Shown here: piece after piece, positions 11,201-22,737 of the stretch
Numbering within the stretch: position 1 is the first letter of the stretch
Layout: every line of letters starts with the position of its first letter
Source of the DNA: Pterobdella sp. o SKG-2022
Taxonomy: Eukaryota > Annelida > Clitellata > Hirudinida > Piscicolidae
DNA length: 64,000 nucleotides
Direction of reading: 5' to 3'
NCBI GenBank assembly: GCA_964035795.1
Contig: OZ038320.1
Span: 14,034,776 to 14,098,775 of the forward strand
The notes under the pieces: model-generated
The model's database searches: none
What the model was told of the DNA's origin: nothing
What the model saw: the letters and a program-made list of their open reading frames with translations, nothing else
Position numbers and translations under genes: made by a program

Positions 11201-14200
11201 CATAAATTGCTAATATTTTATAAAAAGGCTATACTTATCAAAAATTATAGCTTTTCTTTTAAATAAATGTATGAATCCTCAATTGATGTTTTTAAAGTTT
11301 AAATGATGTTTAAAGGAAATTAGATGAAAATGCCATGTGATTGCATGAAATCCTGCCAGACCTTTTGGTGCTTGGACCCATTGACGTGAGCCACAAAGGC
11401 ATCATAACAACTGCAATACACCTGACACAACTCACAATAAAATTCTTTCTTTCCTCCGTGAAATGAACCTGTCTTTTGCTGTGTGGAGCAAATCAAATTG
11501 AGGAGTTTCAATAACATGATATACAACTTCACAAAGTACAAGAAATGGCGAATGATGAATTCATAAGAAAAAAAAACAAACATAAATGGCTGCAGGTGAC
11601 TACCGATAAGTCACTCGTTGAAAGTACGGTTGTGTTATTGAGACATTAAATTATATTCAAAAAACGGATACGAAATTCTGCCGTTTCCAAGGGGCAGCCT
11701 TGTTCATGCAAATTAAAAAATTAAAGTTGAAATAAATTAGTTGATAATAATTTCAATTTTTTTTAGTATGCATCAAATTTTTTATAAAGAAATATAAACT
11801 CCTAAATGGTTTCAACAAAAGCTTCAAAAAAGAACTCATATATGTTATTGAGCACATCATGTGAAATTTATTATTAATAACTAATAACATTTGGAACAAG
11901 AATTATTTTCAATTAAGAGAATCCCAGCATGTATACAAAGAACTCTACAGATCTCATCTGAGCATCCACCATATTGCCACTTAAAAAGCTGGGTTTCAAT
12001 TAGCCTAAAATAAATTTACTAGCCACCACCACATAAGGCCTATAAAATACATTTATTATTATTGAAACCAAACATGATGCATTCATCTATGAAACACAGA
12101 GCACATACTCAAACTCATTGAAAGTCAGTGACCAACCTGTTCAGTAAGGGCTTGCTTCTTTTTATGTCCCTTGCCTTCCAAATGAGCATTGTAGGCCTGA
12201 ATAAACGAAAAATTATTCTATAAAATAACATAGTTGGGTTCAAACAAAACATTGCATTTATCTTGTTCAAACTTAAGTTGAAGTTAAATGCAGATGACAA
12301 ACCTGCTCTCCAGCACAAGAGCACTTGCACAAGTCACAATACTTAGTCACCTCTGACAAATGACTTTTGCCTCCTTTGTTTGTCTGGTGATAATCATTAC
12401 AACTACTAGTAACTTATATTTACTTAACGCACAGAATATGAACTAGTATTGAGCTTTAACCCTTTTGTGATCTAACTGTTGTTGAAAGCTAGTGGATATA
12501 TTTTAAAGACAATAATACTATGTTGAAAGACAAGTTTCAAAAAAAATTTGCTTTTACTAGTGTTTTTGTGCAATGATGAATGTCAAATTTTGATAGATTG
12601 CTTGAACTATGAGAACAATAATAATGACCTAGTTAGTACTTGATATTAGTGGCATGGTTATTAGGCATGGCACTCTTGAGCAGATTTGGTGAAAAATTCG
12701 GAAATATTTTGATAAAACATTAACACTTTATTTTGATTTATCGAAACCTTTTCAAAAAGGTTGTTTTCTTTTAAATACGAAACTTGTAATATGTTTAAAT
12801 AAATGATTTCATATATGTTAAAAATTTTTAAAAATTATTTTTGAAAATGTAATTAGACAATTACAAATTTTCTGGCTCTTGAAGTCTGTGATGCTGGGTA
12901 CATAGCTGTATGTTTCAAAATAATTCATTTAAACATATAAAGTGATTGCTAAAGCATAAAATTAACACCCCAATCGATTTTCTTGATAATGTTTTCACTT
13001 TGATTATAAGAAACTTAAACTAATTTTTAATAAGAAAGCATGTTTTTATTAAGTTTATTCTTAGTAAGTTTGAATCCTACTAGAAATAGGATATTAAGGT
13101 ACCTTTTCCATAAGAAATGTTTGACACAGCAGCATTCATGACTACAAGGAAATGAGATTTTATTAACTAAGACAAATACTCAAAAAAATATATATTTACC
13201 CAACAAAAAATAACTCACTAATCAATAAAAAAACACAAAGCTAGTGTTTTATTCAATGAATATAATTTTTTTAAGGCTTGTATTTATAATAAATATATAA
13301 TAAATTTGATAGAAAATAATGTTTTACAAACTGTACCATAGTAATATTGAATTCCAAAAACTACTGAGAACTTACATAACATTGCCTCTACTCTAACTAG
13401 TTATTCCGTTGTCATATTAATAATTAATGAGCAATCTTATATGATACAATACAATACAATAACGTATATGATTATAGAGGCATTGACTTCAAGAGTTTCT
13501 AGGCGTCTAAATTATTATAAGAAAAGTGAAAGAAAAAAAACCTAAGAACCAAATAATACAAAAATATTTATACACTATAAGATCTCGAAAAAAGATAAGA
13601 TTTGAGGTTCTTTCCAAAAGAGGGTTTAGAAACAGAAAATCTGAGTTTTTTGGAGAGGTTGTTCTACAGGGTAGGGCAGGTTTCATAAAACACTTCCTAC
13701 CCTATGGTCTTAAGATTTATCTGGAACAACCTTCAGAGAATTAGCAGATCTCAGTTTCTGCTTACCAAAAATGCTTGATAGCATCTCAAAATCTTTTGAC
13801 AGGTATGCTGGACCTTCATTGGGCAGACATTTGAACATCAGCAACAGAACCTTATAGTCAGTCTTCTCATCTATTTTAAGCCAGTGCAGATCTCTCAAAA
13901 CAGAACTTATAAAATCATATTTTCTGGTGCCTGTAATGAGCCTGGCTGCTGTGTTAATCAAGAATTGGAGTCTGTTTTTCTGGTATTTACGGAGCCTTGC
14001 AAGGATAATATTCCCATAGTCAATACGGCTCAATACCAGAGCTGATGCCAACGTCTTCAAAGACTCTTTTCTCAACAAATCCTTGATTGATTTCATTTGC
14101 CTCAAGGAGATGAAATTGCCCTTTAATATCATGTTGATGAGTATTCATTGAAAGGTTTCTATCCAACCACATACCAAGAGTTATAACATTTTTGGAAGGA

Positions 14201-16961
14201 ATAATGCTATCTGCCACTATTCTCACTGAACGATTTAGAATTATATGAATTCTTCTGCCATTGGAAAACCAAATAGTTTCAGTCTTTGAGATATTCAACT
14301 TCAAGTGATTAGCTTTCATCCAGCCTGCAAAATCATCTATGCACTCAGACAAACTTACCTGCAGATCAAATGACTTTTCATATCTGCAATGGCTATAAAT
14401 TCGAGTGTCATCTGCAAATTGGTGGAAACTGAAGTTATGCCTCATGACTAACTTTTCCAAATCACCAGTGAAGAGTGAACTGCAATGGTCCAAGAACGGA
14501 ACTTTTTGGGACACCAACAGATGAGTGCATCATAAATGTTTCACATTCACAACATCTGATAATGAAAGTTCTGTTAGTTAGATAGCTAGTGAACCACTAA
14601 AGCACAATATCTCCAAAGCCAAAAGAATTTTTCAGCCTTCTCAGCAAAATATCATGGTCCACCAGATCAAATGCTGACGATAGATCCAGTAAAACCAAGA
14701 GATAACTCACCATTGTCAGCTGCTTTCAAAATGTCTGAATAGTTTTTGGAAATGACAGTTTCAGTAGAGTGGTGAGAACGATAAGCTGATTGTAGGCTAG
14801 GAAAAAGTTTATTCTCAGTGAGATAGTTACTCTGGCCAGTACAAGTCTCTCAAGTAACTTATTTAAAACAGAAAAATTTGAAATAGGCCTGTAGGATGAT
14901 ACATCATTTGTGTCAAAACTAGGTTTTTTCAGCAAATGAGAAATATGCGCCAACTTAAAGAGAGCTGGATGTATCCTAATATTCGAAGAACTTCTTGTGT
15001 CAGTGCAACTGCATGCATTGATTGAGCACCTTTACTGAAAAATATCGTTGTTTGAACCAACAACTCTACAGTGTGCTACACTAACATACAACAGTCAATC
15101 TTCAATATCTAATTTTATCCAAACGTCAACTCTTTTCTTCTTCTCTGAATTTGATGTAATCCAAATTGAACTGCTACCTTGTTTTGATTAATAATAATAA
15201 TAATCTAGGAGATTTATTAAAGTGATTTTTAACCCAGGGAGTTTCAAGATCACTTGATATGTGTGTAAAACAGTCTAATATAATAATAGGTTATAGCAGC
15301 TTAATATTAAAAAAAACTAGTTTTCAGCCTCTTTTCAAAGTCCTTTACATTGATTGAATACCTTGCAAGTCTCAACAATCCTAAAAGCTGAATTTTATAG
15401 AGTTTCATTCTTGTAACAAGCACCTATGCCAGGAGGTTGAAGCCAGACTGAATGTAATTTGGAGGTCTGGCACTAAAAAAGACAGTTGAAAAAATAACAA
15501 AGAAAAAACTCATTCAAGGTTTGCAACAAACTCACCCAGTTGCTTTTGGAAACTTATGATGGTAATGGAATTGGTTGCAAGAAGGCCACTGACACGTTGT
15601 TTCAAATGATCAAAAATAATTTTCAAGTACTAAAATCAGTCTTTGGAATGTCAAAAGAAGGTTCAAATCAAAGAACACAGATGTGAAAATACAGACTGCA
15701 TGTCTCAAACTGAAGCACTAATACTAAAATGACTTACAAAATAATGCATGAAAGAACTTATCTTAAGCACACTACACATGCACCATTGGATATGAAAGTA
15801 ATAATTATAACAAATAGAAAAATTTCCATTAATATACATTTTAAGGCATCTTCATAAATGCTAATAGATTATACAGACTCAAAGATTCTGTATACACTTT
15901 ATTAAAAGATACAATAAAATAAATATAATTAAAATTTTAATGTCTCATAAACTAAGCATAGTACAAATATAAAACTGAAAAACTCAATTTTATAAAATAT
16001 AATTTGAAAAATTATTTTGACACACATATGCATTTTACACGAGCACTTATTTTGAAGAATACTGATTTTAAATAAGCACAAACAAATTAAACTTGAAAAA
16101 TTTTCAAAAACTTATATATATGGGATAAGTTTATTATCCAAATTGATATAATATATCATTTTGAAACTCAAAAAAAGTTTTGCAGCATATAACAAAGTGT
16201 ATAAAAAGTTTAAATGTTTCATCTTCAAAGTCTCACCGATTGAGTCTATGGCATTGTTCGATTTGTTGATAGCATTCCCATCATTCTGTTCAACAATTTT
16301 TGCTTTCATTAATACCCCAAAGTTGGGACATTGATGATGTAAAAAATTGATACCAAGAAAGTTATTTTTAGATTTTGAGAAATTTATGTAAAGTAAAAAT
16401 TGTTGAACACGTTTATAGACTCTTATATATGCTTTTTTTGAACATCAAAACGTTGATTTTTTTCAAGTTCAAAATGATACATGTATCTTTGAATTGATTG
16501 TATATAACGTATATAAGCATTAGTAAAAGTATAAAAAAATTGCTTTGATGATCGACATACATAGTTAGGTGGAAAAAACCCGTGTGTAGAAGAATTAACC
16601 GAAAAATTTGGAAAATTTAACGGTTGATTTTGAGAGCTATTCATAGCTGGGCCATAAGCCGAAAACTGAGGAGCTGGTTGAGGAGGTTGTTGCATTGGAT
16701 ACTGCACATTATACATTCTGGATGATAAGTCAATTTTATAAAAACTTGATCGTGCCAAAAATATTTTTCGAAAAGTATGTTACAAATAATTAAAAATTAT
16801 AAGCAGTAACGGTTTATTGTTTAAACCGCTAGTGTCTGGAAAACTCAAAACTGAAAAAAAGTTTTGAAAATTTATTTGATCAAAAACTTTAATATTTAAA
16901 CGAACCCATAAGGCTCAATGACATTTCCATATCCCCAACCATACCAATTACTGGGATCCAT
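5232..16961 (-). CDS. ZFR: ZFR/Zn72D-type zinc-finger RNA-binding protein, complete 20-exon gene
   Basis: ZFR proteins bind dsRNA and act in RNA splicing and editing control; the DZF domain is a dimerisation module with a nucleotidyltransferase fold. Exons, 5' to 3' (all GT/AG, all phases agree): 16906-16961 (ATG at 16961), 16561-16717, 16237-16285, 12303-12373, 12137-12196, 11362-11472, 10837-10933, 10589-10670, 10200-10305, 9456-9565, 9154-9228, 8585-8758, 7975-8241, 7532-7685, 7299-7355, 6564-7019, 6278-6373, 6007-6115, 5574-5707, 5232-5264. The sum is 2454 nt, 817 codons plus stop. The N-terminus is Gln/Pro/Tyr/Asn-rich. Finger 1 spans exons 4-5 (YCDLCKCSC...HLEGKGHKKK), finger 2 is exon 6 (FYCELC...HVNGSKHQK) and finger 3 exon 9 (YFCKLC...HLKGKRHKLQYK). 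The DZF domain runs from 'LIYPSQEDLHAVQ' through 'GSVAKGLLLRGG', 'TKWFQ', 'LALKRLLEIISSGLLL' and 'EQQREDLTNSAQ' to 'IHKLLGIEES'. A few donors (8: TTT/GTAGTC; 17: ATT/GTCCGA) are weak. Human ZFR is longer, mostly at the N-terminus. Confidence 0.92.
6564..7019 (-). other. ZFR: ZFR exon 16: 152-codon acidic insert inside the DZF domain
   Basis: This exon joins the middle of the DZF domain to 'SVKELIRTKWFQ', which corresponds to the ALRHAKWFQ motif of other ZFR proteins. Before that motif lie about 120 residues rich in Asp, Glu, Cys, Asn and Ser ('ASDCNEADAACDDTKQTDEE' and similar), which I do not know from vertebrate or fly DZF domains. Splice sites and phase (0/0) are clean, so the insert should be translated. 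It is probably a disordered loop between conserved strands and helices. Confidence 0.75.
11121..11302. repeat. long inverted repeat (hairpin MITE-like) in a ZFR intron
   Basis: Arms 11121-11188 and 11235-11302 are near-perfect reverse complements of about 67 bp, sharing the core 'caattgaggattcatac'. A ~46 bp AT-rich loop separates them. It lies about 60 bp from the 3' end of exon 6 (ends 11362), between exons 6 and 7. The sequence does not match the hammerhead-bearing families. Transcribed RNA would form a long hairpin. Confidence 0.85.
13745..15060 (-). mobile_element. CR1-like non-LTR retrotransposon, decayed RT, in ZFR intron 3
   Basis: Minus-strand translation gives RT blocks in order: 'SSYRPISNFSVLNKLLERL', 'VLLDLSSAFDLVDHDIL', 'FHQFADDTRIYSHC' (the catalytic FADD form of YADD), 'WMKANHLKLNISKTE', then the C-terminal 'LSRIDYGNIILA' and 'DLHWLKIDEK'. 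Several frameshifts and in-frame stops separate the blocks, so it is a pseudogene. It lies on the same strand as the ZFR gene, in its longest intron (12374-16236). Confidence 0.85.
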
Positions 16962-17107
16962 GTTTTGTTGAGAATGAAACAAAGATTCTTTGAAACGAAG
17001 AACTACGATAATTATGTCGTATATAAAAAAATAACTAATTTCATAATAAATAATTTCATTTTTTGTTTTTTATGGAATAAATAATCACCAAAAAAATCAT
17101 TATTATA

Positions 17108-17217
17108 TGATTAACTAAACTAGCTTATTAACAAAAACAATTTCAAGTATATAAACAAGTATAATGGGAATTAAACTTTTTATTATTATTCAGTTGATAA
17201 AAGTGTTTGATTCAAAT
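17108..17217. repeat. partial family-2 terminal repeat
   Basis: Contains TGATTAACTAAACTAGC (17108-17124), also found at 35195-35211 beside the family-2 inverted element, and then TTATTATTATTCAGTTGATA (17179-17198) followed by a match to its outer arm (aaagtgtttgattcaaa). The hammerhead-like core is missing. It lies just upstream of the ZFR start codon. Confidence 0.5.
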
Positions 17218-17494
17218 CGATCATTATTATAACAAAATAGTTGTGGCCTTACTTGAGTTTTAAGGTTGAAATCAAATACAAACAAACAAACAAACGAATA
17301 TTATAGTGACATGAAACTGATAAAGTCTTCAAGACTACTTTAGTATATATATAAAAAGCCAGTCCTAATAAAGTAGATTTTCATTCTTTCCAGCTTCTCA
17401 CGCTTTATCTTTCAATCCACACACACCCAGTCATTCCTTTCATTTACCTCTTCTTTCTTCCTACTAATTTGATCTTCTGAAAAAAAATACTAAA

Positions 17495-18010
17495 ATTATG
17501 TTTTAAGATTATAAGACTTAATCATGAGGTGGTTTTTTAAGCACTTGGAAAAAGTTGTTGTGGAGGTTATGGATTTGAGGTGATTTGGTAAATTGTTCCA
17601 AAGAATTGGTGCAGCAACTTCAAATCTTCTGTTCCCCAAAATGGTGTTAGCCCTCACTCTTGCTATGTCCATTGTGTTCGATGATCTGAGTCTTTTTCTT
17701 TCAGGCAATGAAGCTACAGTTGATAATTTCGATGAAAGATAAGGGCTTTCCATTTGAGACATTTATGCACTTGTAGTATCATCTTGTATTGAATTCTTTT
17801 TTCAATTTTAAGCCAGTGTAGATCTTTTAAGACAGGAGTTATGTGATCCAACTTTTTAGTTTCTGATATTAATCTGGCTATCGTGTTAATTATGGACTGG
17901 ATTTTCTGGGTTTGCAACTTGGGTAATCCCATTAGTACAATGTTTCCATAATCAATGCGACTCAATATTAAGTCTGATACAAGTGTTTTCAGTGACTTTT
18001 GGTTCAGTCT
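17495..18010 (-). mobile_element. LINE 3' ORF end, second CR1-like copy
   Basis: Two overlapping minus-strand frames give 'LSRIDYGNIVLMGLPKLQ', 'IINTIARLISETKK', 'LKDLHWLKIEKRIQYKMI' and then 'FEVAAPILWNNLPNHLKS', the usual C-terminus of CR1/L2-like RT proteins. One frameshift lies near 17750. It sits about 0.5-1 kb upstream of the ZFR start, and a Lys/Thr codon then a stop follow at 17496. Confidence 0.75.
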
Positions 18011-18220
18011 CCTTCAATTTTTAAAATTGAACTAAACGCAATGATGGATAGCAACATTAGTAAAAATTCTTCATTATGCTCGTGAAAGTTGTATTACTAA
18101 TTGATAGTTGGGTTAATTTCTCATTAAAAATCAATAGTAAGAGGGCAGAAAATTATTAGGTTACTGCGAGTCGGTTTTTTCTTTATTATCGTTGTAGCAT
18201 ATAACTTGCTCAAGAGGAAC

Positions 18221-18430
18221 ACATGAGACGCAAAGCTGGAAGAGGCGCACCACACAGAGTACCCGCTCACTGGTGCCAAACATGCGGATTGGAATGATCA
18301 GCCTTTTTGCGGACGCACAAGTTGGAAATTTTTTTAATTATACACTTTTGTTAATTGATTTATTTTTTCATCTCATTTTTGTTGTTATGATATTCGAGTA
18401 CGAATCGACGATCAAAAACAATAAAAAAAG
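18221..18430 (+). mobile_element. LINE C-terminal zinc-finger tail, truncated copy
   Basis: Encodes 'RRKAGRGAPHRVPAHWCQTC' then a stop, matching the intact tail at 38648-38944 ('RRKAGEGAPERLPTHWCQTC'). After it comes a 3' untranslated tail (ttgttatgatattcgagtac) also seen after the 38.6 kb copy. It is a 5'-truncated, inactive retrotransposon insertion. Confidence 0.7.
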
Positions 18431-18652
18431 TATCAACTAAAATAAATTCGAGTTTCAAATAAAAATAATAATTATTGGCCGTAAAATTTTGAACTATTAG
18501 TGGCGCATCTTTTTGAATCGCAGTCGGGTCTGTGGTTTAGATGGATTGGAGCTGTTGCCTTGTTACTTTTAGTTTTGCTGAAAAGCTAAATAGCTTGGCA
18601 AAATTTGGAACGAATCAACGACTTTGATTAAACCACTAAAAAAATATGCATT

Positions 18653-18709
18653 GCCAACATGGTTTTCAGCGTATTGTGTGTTGCCAACATGGTTTTCAGC
18701 GTATTATGT
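18653..18709 (+). repeat. tandem duplication of a ~28 bp unit
   Basis: Two adjacent near-identical copies of a unit containing TTGCCAACATGGTTTTCAGC. No coding meaning seen. Confidence 0.7.
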
Positions 18710-19200
18710 TTCCAACTATAACGAATGAGGATATACTGAAACTCATTGAATTTTATTCTTGAGAAGTATCTGTATTAAAATAACTTATTTGTATACAATA
18801 CTTGACAAGGTAAGTTTCACTTACCAAAAGTTTGCTCACATATTAACTAATTTCAAAAATTTGTTTCTGTTGTGGAATTTAAATGTTATGAATCATCTTA
18901 AAATATTCATTCATTCCTCATAAGCTAGGCTCATGAAGTAAGAACAAATATATCAGAGACATTTATTTGTTATATAGTACTTATCTGCAGAACATCAATT
19001 TGAAGAATTATAATACATGGCCTTACCCATAAAACCTTAGCATACTAAAAACAAATATAGGAAACGGTACTTTATAGTATATTCAATGGTTAAATATTCA
19101 AACTTCTGGATAATCTATATATCAACTTTATTTATAAAGTATTATAGCCTGAATCAAAAAGTAAGGTCAACAAACACAAAGTATTTATTAAAACGAAGAC

Positions 19201-19240
19201 ACGAAGCTTTTTGTAAGACTAGCTTACATTATCAAGTGAT
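19201..19240 (-). ncRNA. hammerhead-like module in the 3' arm of the PLE fragment
   Basis: The minus strand reads CACTTGATAATGTAAGCTAG, then TCTTACAAAAAGCTTCGTGT. It lies downstream of the PLE endonuclease frame in the sense orientation. The G of GAAA is changed to A here, so cleavage is not expected. Confidence 0.45.
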
Positions 19241-20353
19241 AATAAAAGTGAAATATTTCAACCTATTTATATTAGTTACTATAAATGTATTGCGTGAAAT
19301 AATAAAATTGAGGATTAATTAATATATTTCCTTTTGTTAATTACAAGGTGAGATTATGACATGAAAAGAGAATAAAATAAATTTATAATTACTCAACCAT
19401 TAGGTGATGCCAAAGCGAAACAAAGTTAGCGACTTTATGTCTAATTTGTCATTAAACGTGAGTCGCTGTCCTTTAATGTGGTATGTTTCCAAGATCTTCC
19501 TTTTCCTAGCATTACAAAAAGCTTTGTTCAGGATGCTCCAAACGAACCTGTGGGTAGGATTCGCAATGAAATGTTTGGCGGGTTCGGAACTGTCTTTGTC
19601 CAATTGGTGCTCCGCCCATCTGGTTATGGAGTTCCTCAGAGCTTCATCAATATACGTGTTCTTGCATGAAAATTCCCCTTTATAAATCACATGGTGGTGA
19701 TGTGTCAGTTTGTCCTCGATCGGGAAGAGAGTGCGGATTTTAGTGGTGAGCCACGAATACGAAATCTTGATGCTATGATTTGTAAATGACTCCACTTTGT
19801 CCAAGTTTCATGATCATGCTTTTGTTTTTTGGGCAAAAGGGGATCTTAATGTAAACATTAGATCTTTCTTCAAAAAATTCTGGTAAGATCAGAAGTTTCT
19901 CTTTGGGCACTGAAAACTTGTTATCATAAATCTATGGAGGTGGACAGCATAGAAGAACTTAGACATTCTTCTAATAATTTCTAAGTCGAAATCAGAGCCA
20001 ATAGTCTTTGTTCTATGCAACTCACCCATGATTACACTTTTTGTATTGGAGCGGTACTTGTGATGAGAAATGAAAAGGTAGTTTACTGGACTTATTTACG
20101 ACCTGAAAGCTATAGGGATCATCCTTGTTGTTCAGCAGTTAAGTATCCAGGAATTTTAAAAGGTCTTCTTCAATCGCCAGTTTGATGTGGATGAAACACA
20201 TTCAAAGCCTTGAAAAGTTTATCTTCCTTATTTCTCTTTCTGCAGACAAATGTGTCATCCACATATCTAATGTGGAAGGTTGGTGAGGCTGGTGCCACCA
20301 ACTGCTCTACCATTTTATTCAGTATGAATAGGTTGATTTATTTTACTTTTACT

Positions 20354-20396
20354 GTCACTTGATAATGTAAACTAGTCTTACGAAAAGCTTCGTGTC
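20354..20396 (+). ncRNA. hammerhead-like RNA module, best family-1 example
   Basis: Stem I: C20356 A57 C58 pairs with G20392 T93 G94. Core: TTGATAAT (20359-20366). Stem II: 20367-20371 with 20377-20381 (GTAAA...CTTAC here, GTAAG...CTTAC in other copies). Then GAAA (20382-20385). Helix III: palindrome AAGCTT (20385-20390). Predicted cleavage follows C20391. The order and spacing are those of a type I hammerhead with a minimal helix III. Differences from the canonical core: U and A instead of C3 and G8 (still able to pair), and one extra U before stem II. Confidence 0.5.
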
Positions 20397-20431
20397 TTCT
20401 TTTTAATAAATACTGTGTTTGTTGACCTTAC

Positions 20432-22195
20432 TAATGCACTTTATTTTATTTTGCATACGATAAGGCAACAAAAAGTTATAAAACTAACGATAACGTTGAA
20501 CTTTTTTAAAAATTGCTTATAAAATAATCTTCAAATTAATTCACTTTGATATCGCCTATTATTAAGGCGTGTCCAACTGATTTCCTGTTCAAATCATTTG
20601 TTAATGTTTTCAAAACTAATATAGTATTCAAAAGTTATTTAAAAATATCATGTAAATTTTTAAAATAGAAAATTTACTGAAAAATTTTAAATAGAAAAAA
20701 ATCACAGCAGTTTGAATTCGTGAAAGTTCGTCAAAAATGAACAAAATGAGTAAATGCTTTTTGGGTGTTTCAAAGTTTTAATAATGAAAATAAGATTATG
20801 TAGCGAAAATTAATTCAAGAGATCACATTTCCACCCTGTTTGAATGCTTTTGAACAACTTTTAGACGCACTTTCAATAGTACCCCTCCATTCTCTTGCAC
20901 AACTCAATTCATAAATGTTGCCCTCAAAATATAAAATGGTGGACCATAAACTTTTAATTTGTTTTTTATTTTTCGTAACCAGATGTTTTTTGTTTTTAGC
21001 CATAATATTCGCTTATACCATAGTTATTATTTGATGTTATCAAAGTGATAACGATTTTTTTCTTGTTGTTTCAAACGAGGCAAGTACAAGATATATTTAT
21101 TTTTTTATGATATTTACTTTTTGATAATTTTAGACATATAATCAAATGGTATTTATTCTTACGACTTCTAGGTTAAATTTTAGCCAGTGTTCTTTGCATT
21201 GCAGAATTTATCTTCGAAGCGGGTCTTATTCATGATTCAACGAACTTTCAATGTTCCTTGAATTTTAGACCCGTTTTTTGCAGTATAAGTATCTTGTATA
21301 TTAAAAATATATAGCCAAAATTTGTAAACTTTTTGAAATTACGGATACTTCTGCTTTCATCATTGTTCCCTTAATACGCACAATTCCAATGAAATCCTTA
21401 AATTTGAGCATTTTGCATGGTTTAGCTATATTTTGAGTAATATTTAGTTTTTGTTCTGCATATAGAGCACTTGAGAATTAAAAATATATTGGTAATAAAA
21501 TTTATTTTCAAATTAGTCTTTTGCCTCATTTTCTAAGTTTAATTATTTCAAAAAAAGTTAGCTATTATTTTTGCTCCAAATAAGTACCAACAATTTTTAT
21601 GAAGCAAAATTTTTCAATTTCATGGAAACATCTTGTGTATTTTCTACTTTACCTATTTCTTGATTTTTATAATCTTCAAAATGAGATAATTTTCAGATGC
21701 ATTCAATGCCATCAAAAAACAATGATAAGCTTGAGTTTTTCAATAACTTTAAGTGAGAAAACATCAAACGTGTATGAAATTTGCCTCATTTCCAAGATTA
21801 TATAAATCATAAAAAAAATTTTCAATAAATTATTCAGTTAAATTTATTCCTCGAATTAATAAATTCCTCATAATTATTTGGCAATTCGAGAGAATACTTT
21901 TGACATTATAGCATTATTTATGTATTTAGAATATAAATAATTCTAAGCTACTATTCCGTTCTAAAATTTAAACACAAAGGATTAAGTTCATTATTAAACT
22001 TCAAGTTAATTCACTGTCGATACCTCCCTGAGTAAGACTTCAGAAAACTTATGCTCAAAAGGTTTTTTTCATTTGGGAAAAAGAGCCACTAGTCTTAAGC
22101 GATAAATTATGCTGCTAGGTATCTTATCCTTTAATTTTTTCCCATTCAAAAAGTAAAGCCTTGTGAAATAAACCTATTTGGAACTACTGATGGCT
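20432..22195. other. AT-rich DNA with no supported gene
   Basis: Short open frames on both strands lack codon or domain signal. Nothing recognisable. Confidence 0.5.
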
Positions 22196-22703
22196 GACAT
22201 ACATACATACATACATACCTACATACATACATACATACCTACTAACATACATACATACATACATACATACATACATAAATACATACATACATACATACAT
22301 ACATACATACATACATACATACATACATACATACATACATACATACATACATACATACATACATACATACATACATACATACATACATACATACATACAT
22401 ACATACATACATACATACATACATACATACATACATACATACATACATACATACATACATACATACATACATACATACATACATACATACATACATACAT
22501 ACATACATACATACATACATACATACATACATACATACATACATACATACATACATACATACATACATACATACATACATACATACATACATACATACAT
22601 ACATACATACATACATACATACATACATACATACATACATACATACATACATACATACATACATACATACATACATACATACATACATACATACATACAT
22701 ACA

Positions 22704-22734
<31 letters not shown>
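22196..22734. repeat. (ACAT)n microsatellite, about 540 bp
   Basis: An almost pure tetranucleotide array. Interruptions cluster at the left end (ACCT, CTAACAT and AAAT variants at 22216-22280); the right end decays into ATATATAC. All frames stay open through it (Tyr-Ile-His-Thr on one strand, Met-Tyr-Val-Cys on the other), but these are artefacts of the repeat. Confidence 0.98.

Positions 22735-22737
<3 letters not shown>

Larger units (their letters stand above)
19161..20431 (-). mobile_element. Penelope-like element fragment (RT + GIY-YIG endonuclease) between inverted terminal repeats
   Basis: On the minus strand 20340-20180 encodes 'FHIRYVDDTFVCRKRNKEDK', the RT catalytic YVDD block of Penelope-like elements. 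Frame breaks follow, then an open stretch 19804-19400 that encodes the PLE C-terminal endonuclease: 'HHHVIYKGEFSCKNTYI' (decayed GIY...YIG), 'RWAEHQ', 'SEPAKHFI', and the end 'SLTLFRFGIT'. Arms 19161-19247 and 20353-20431 are inverted repeats that start with GTAAGGTCAACAAACACAAA and each hold a hammerhead-like module. The body is 5'-truncated within the RT, where it is joined directly to the inverted arm. The YIG glycine is changed to Asp, so this copy is dead. Confidence 0.82.

Noticed and set aside
19404..19685. + strand frame of 93 codons
   Set aside because: Antisense shadow of the PLE endonuclease region.
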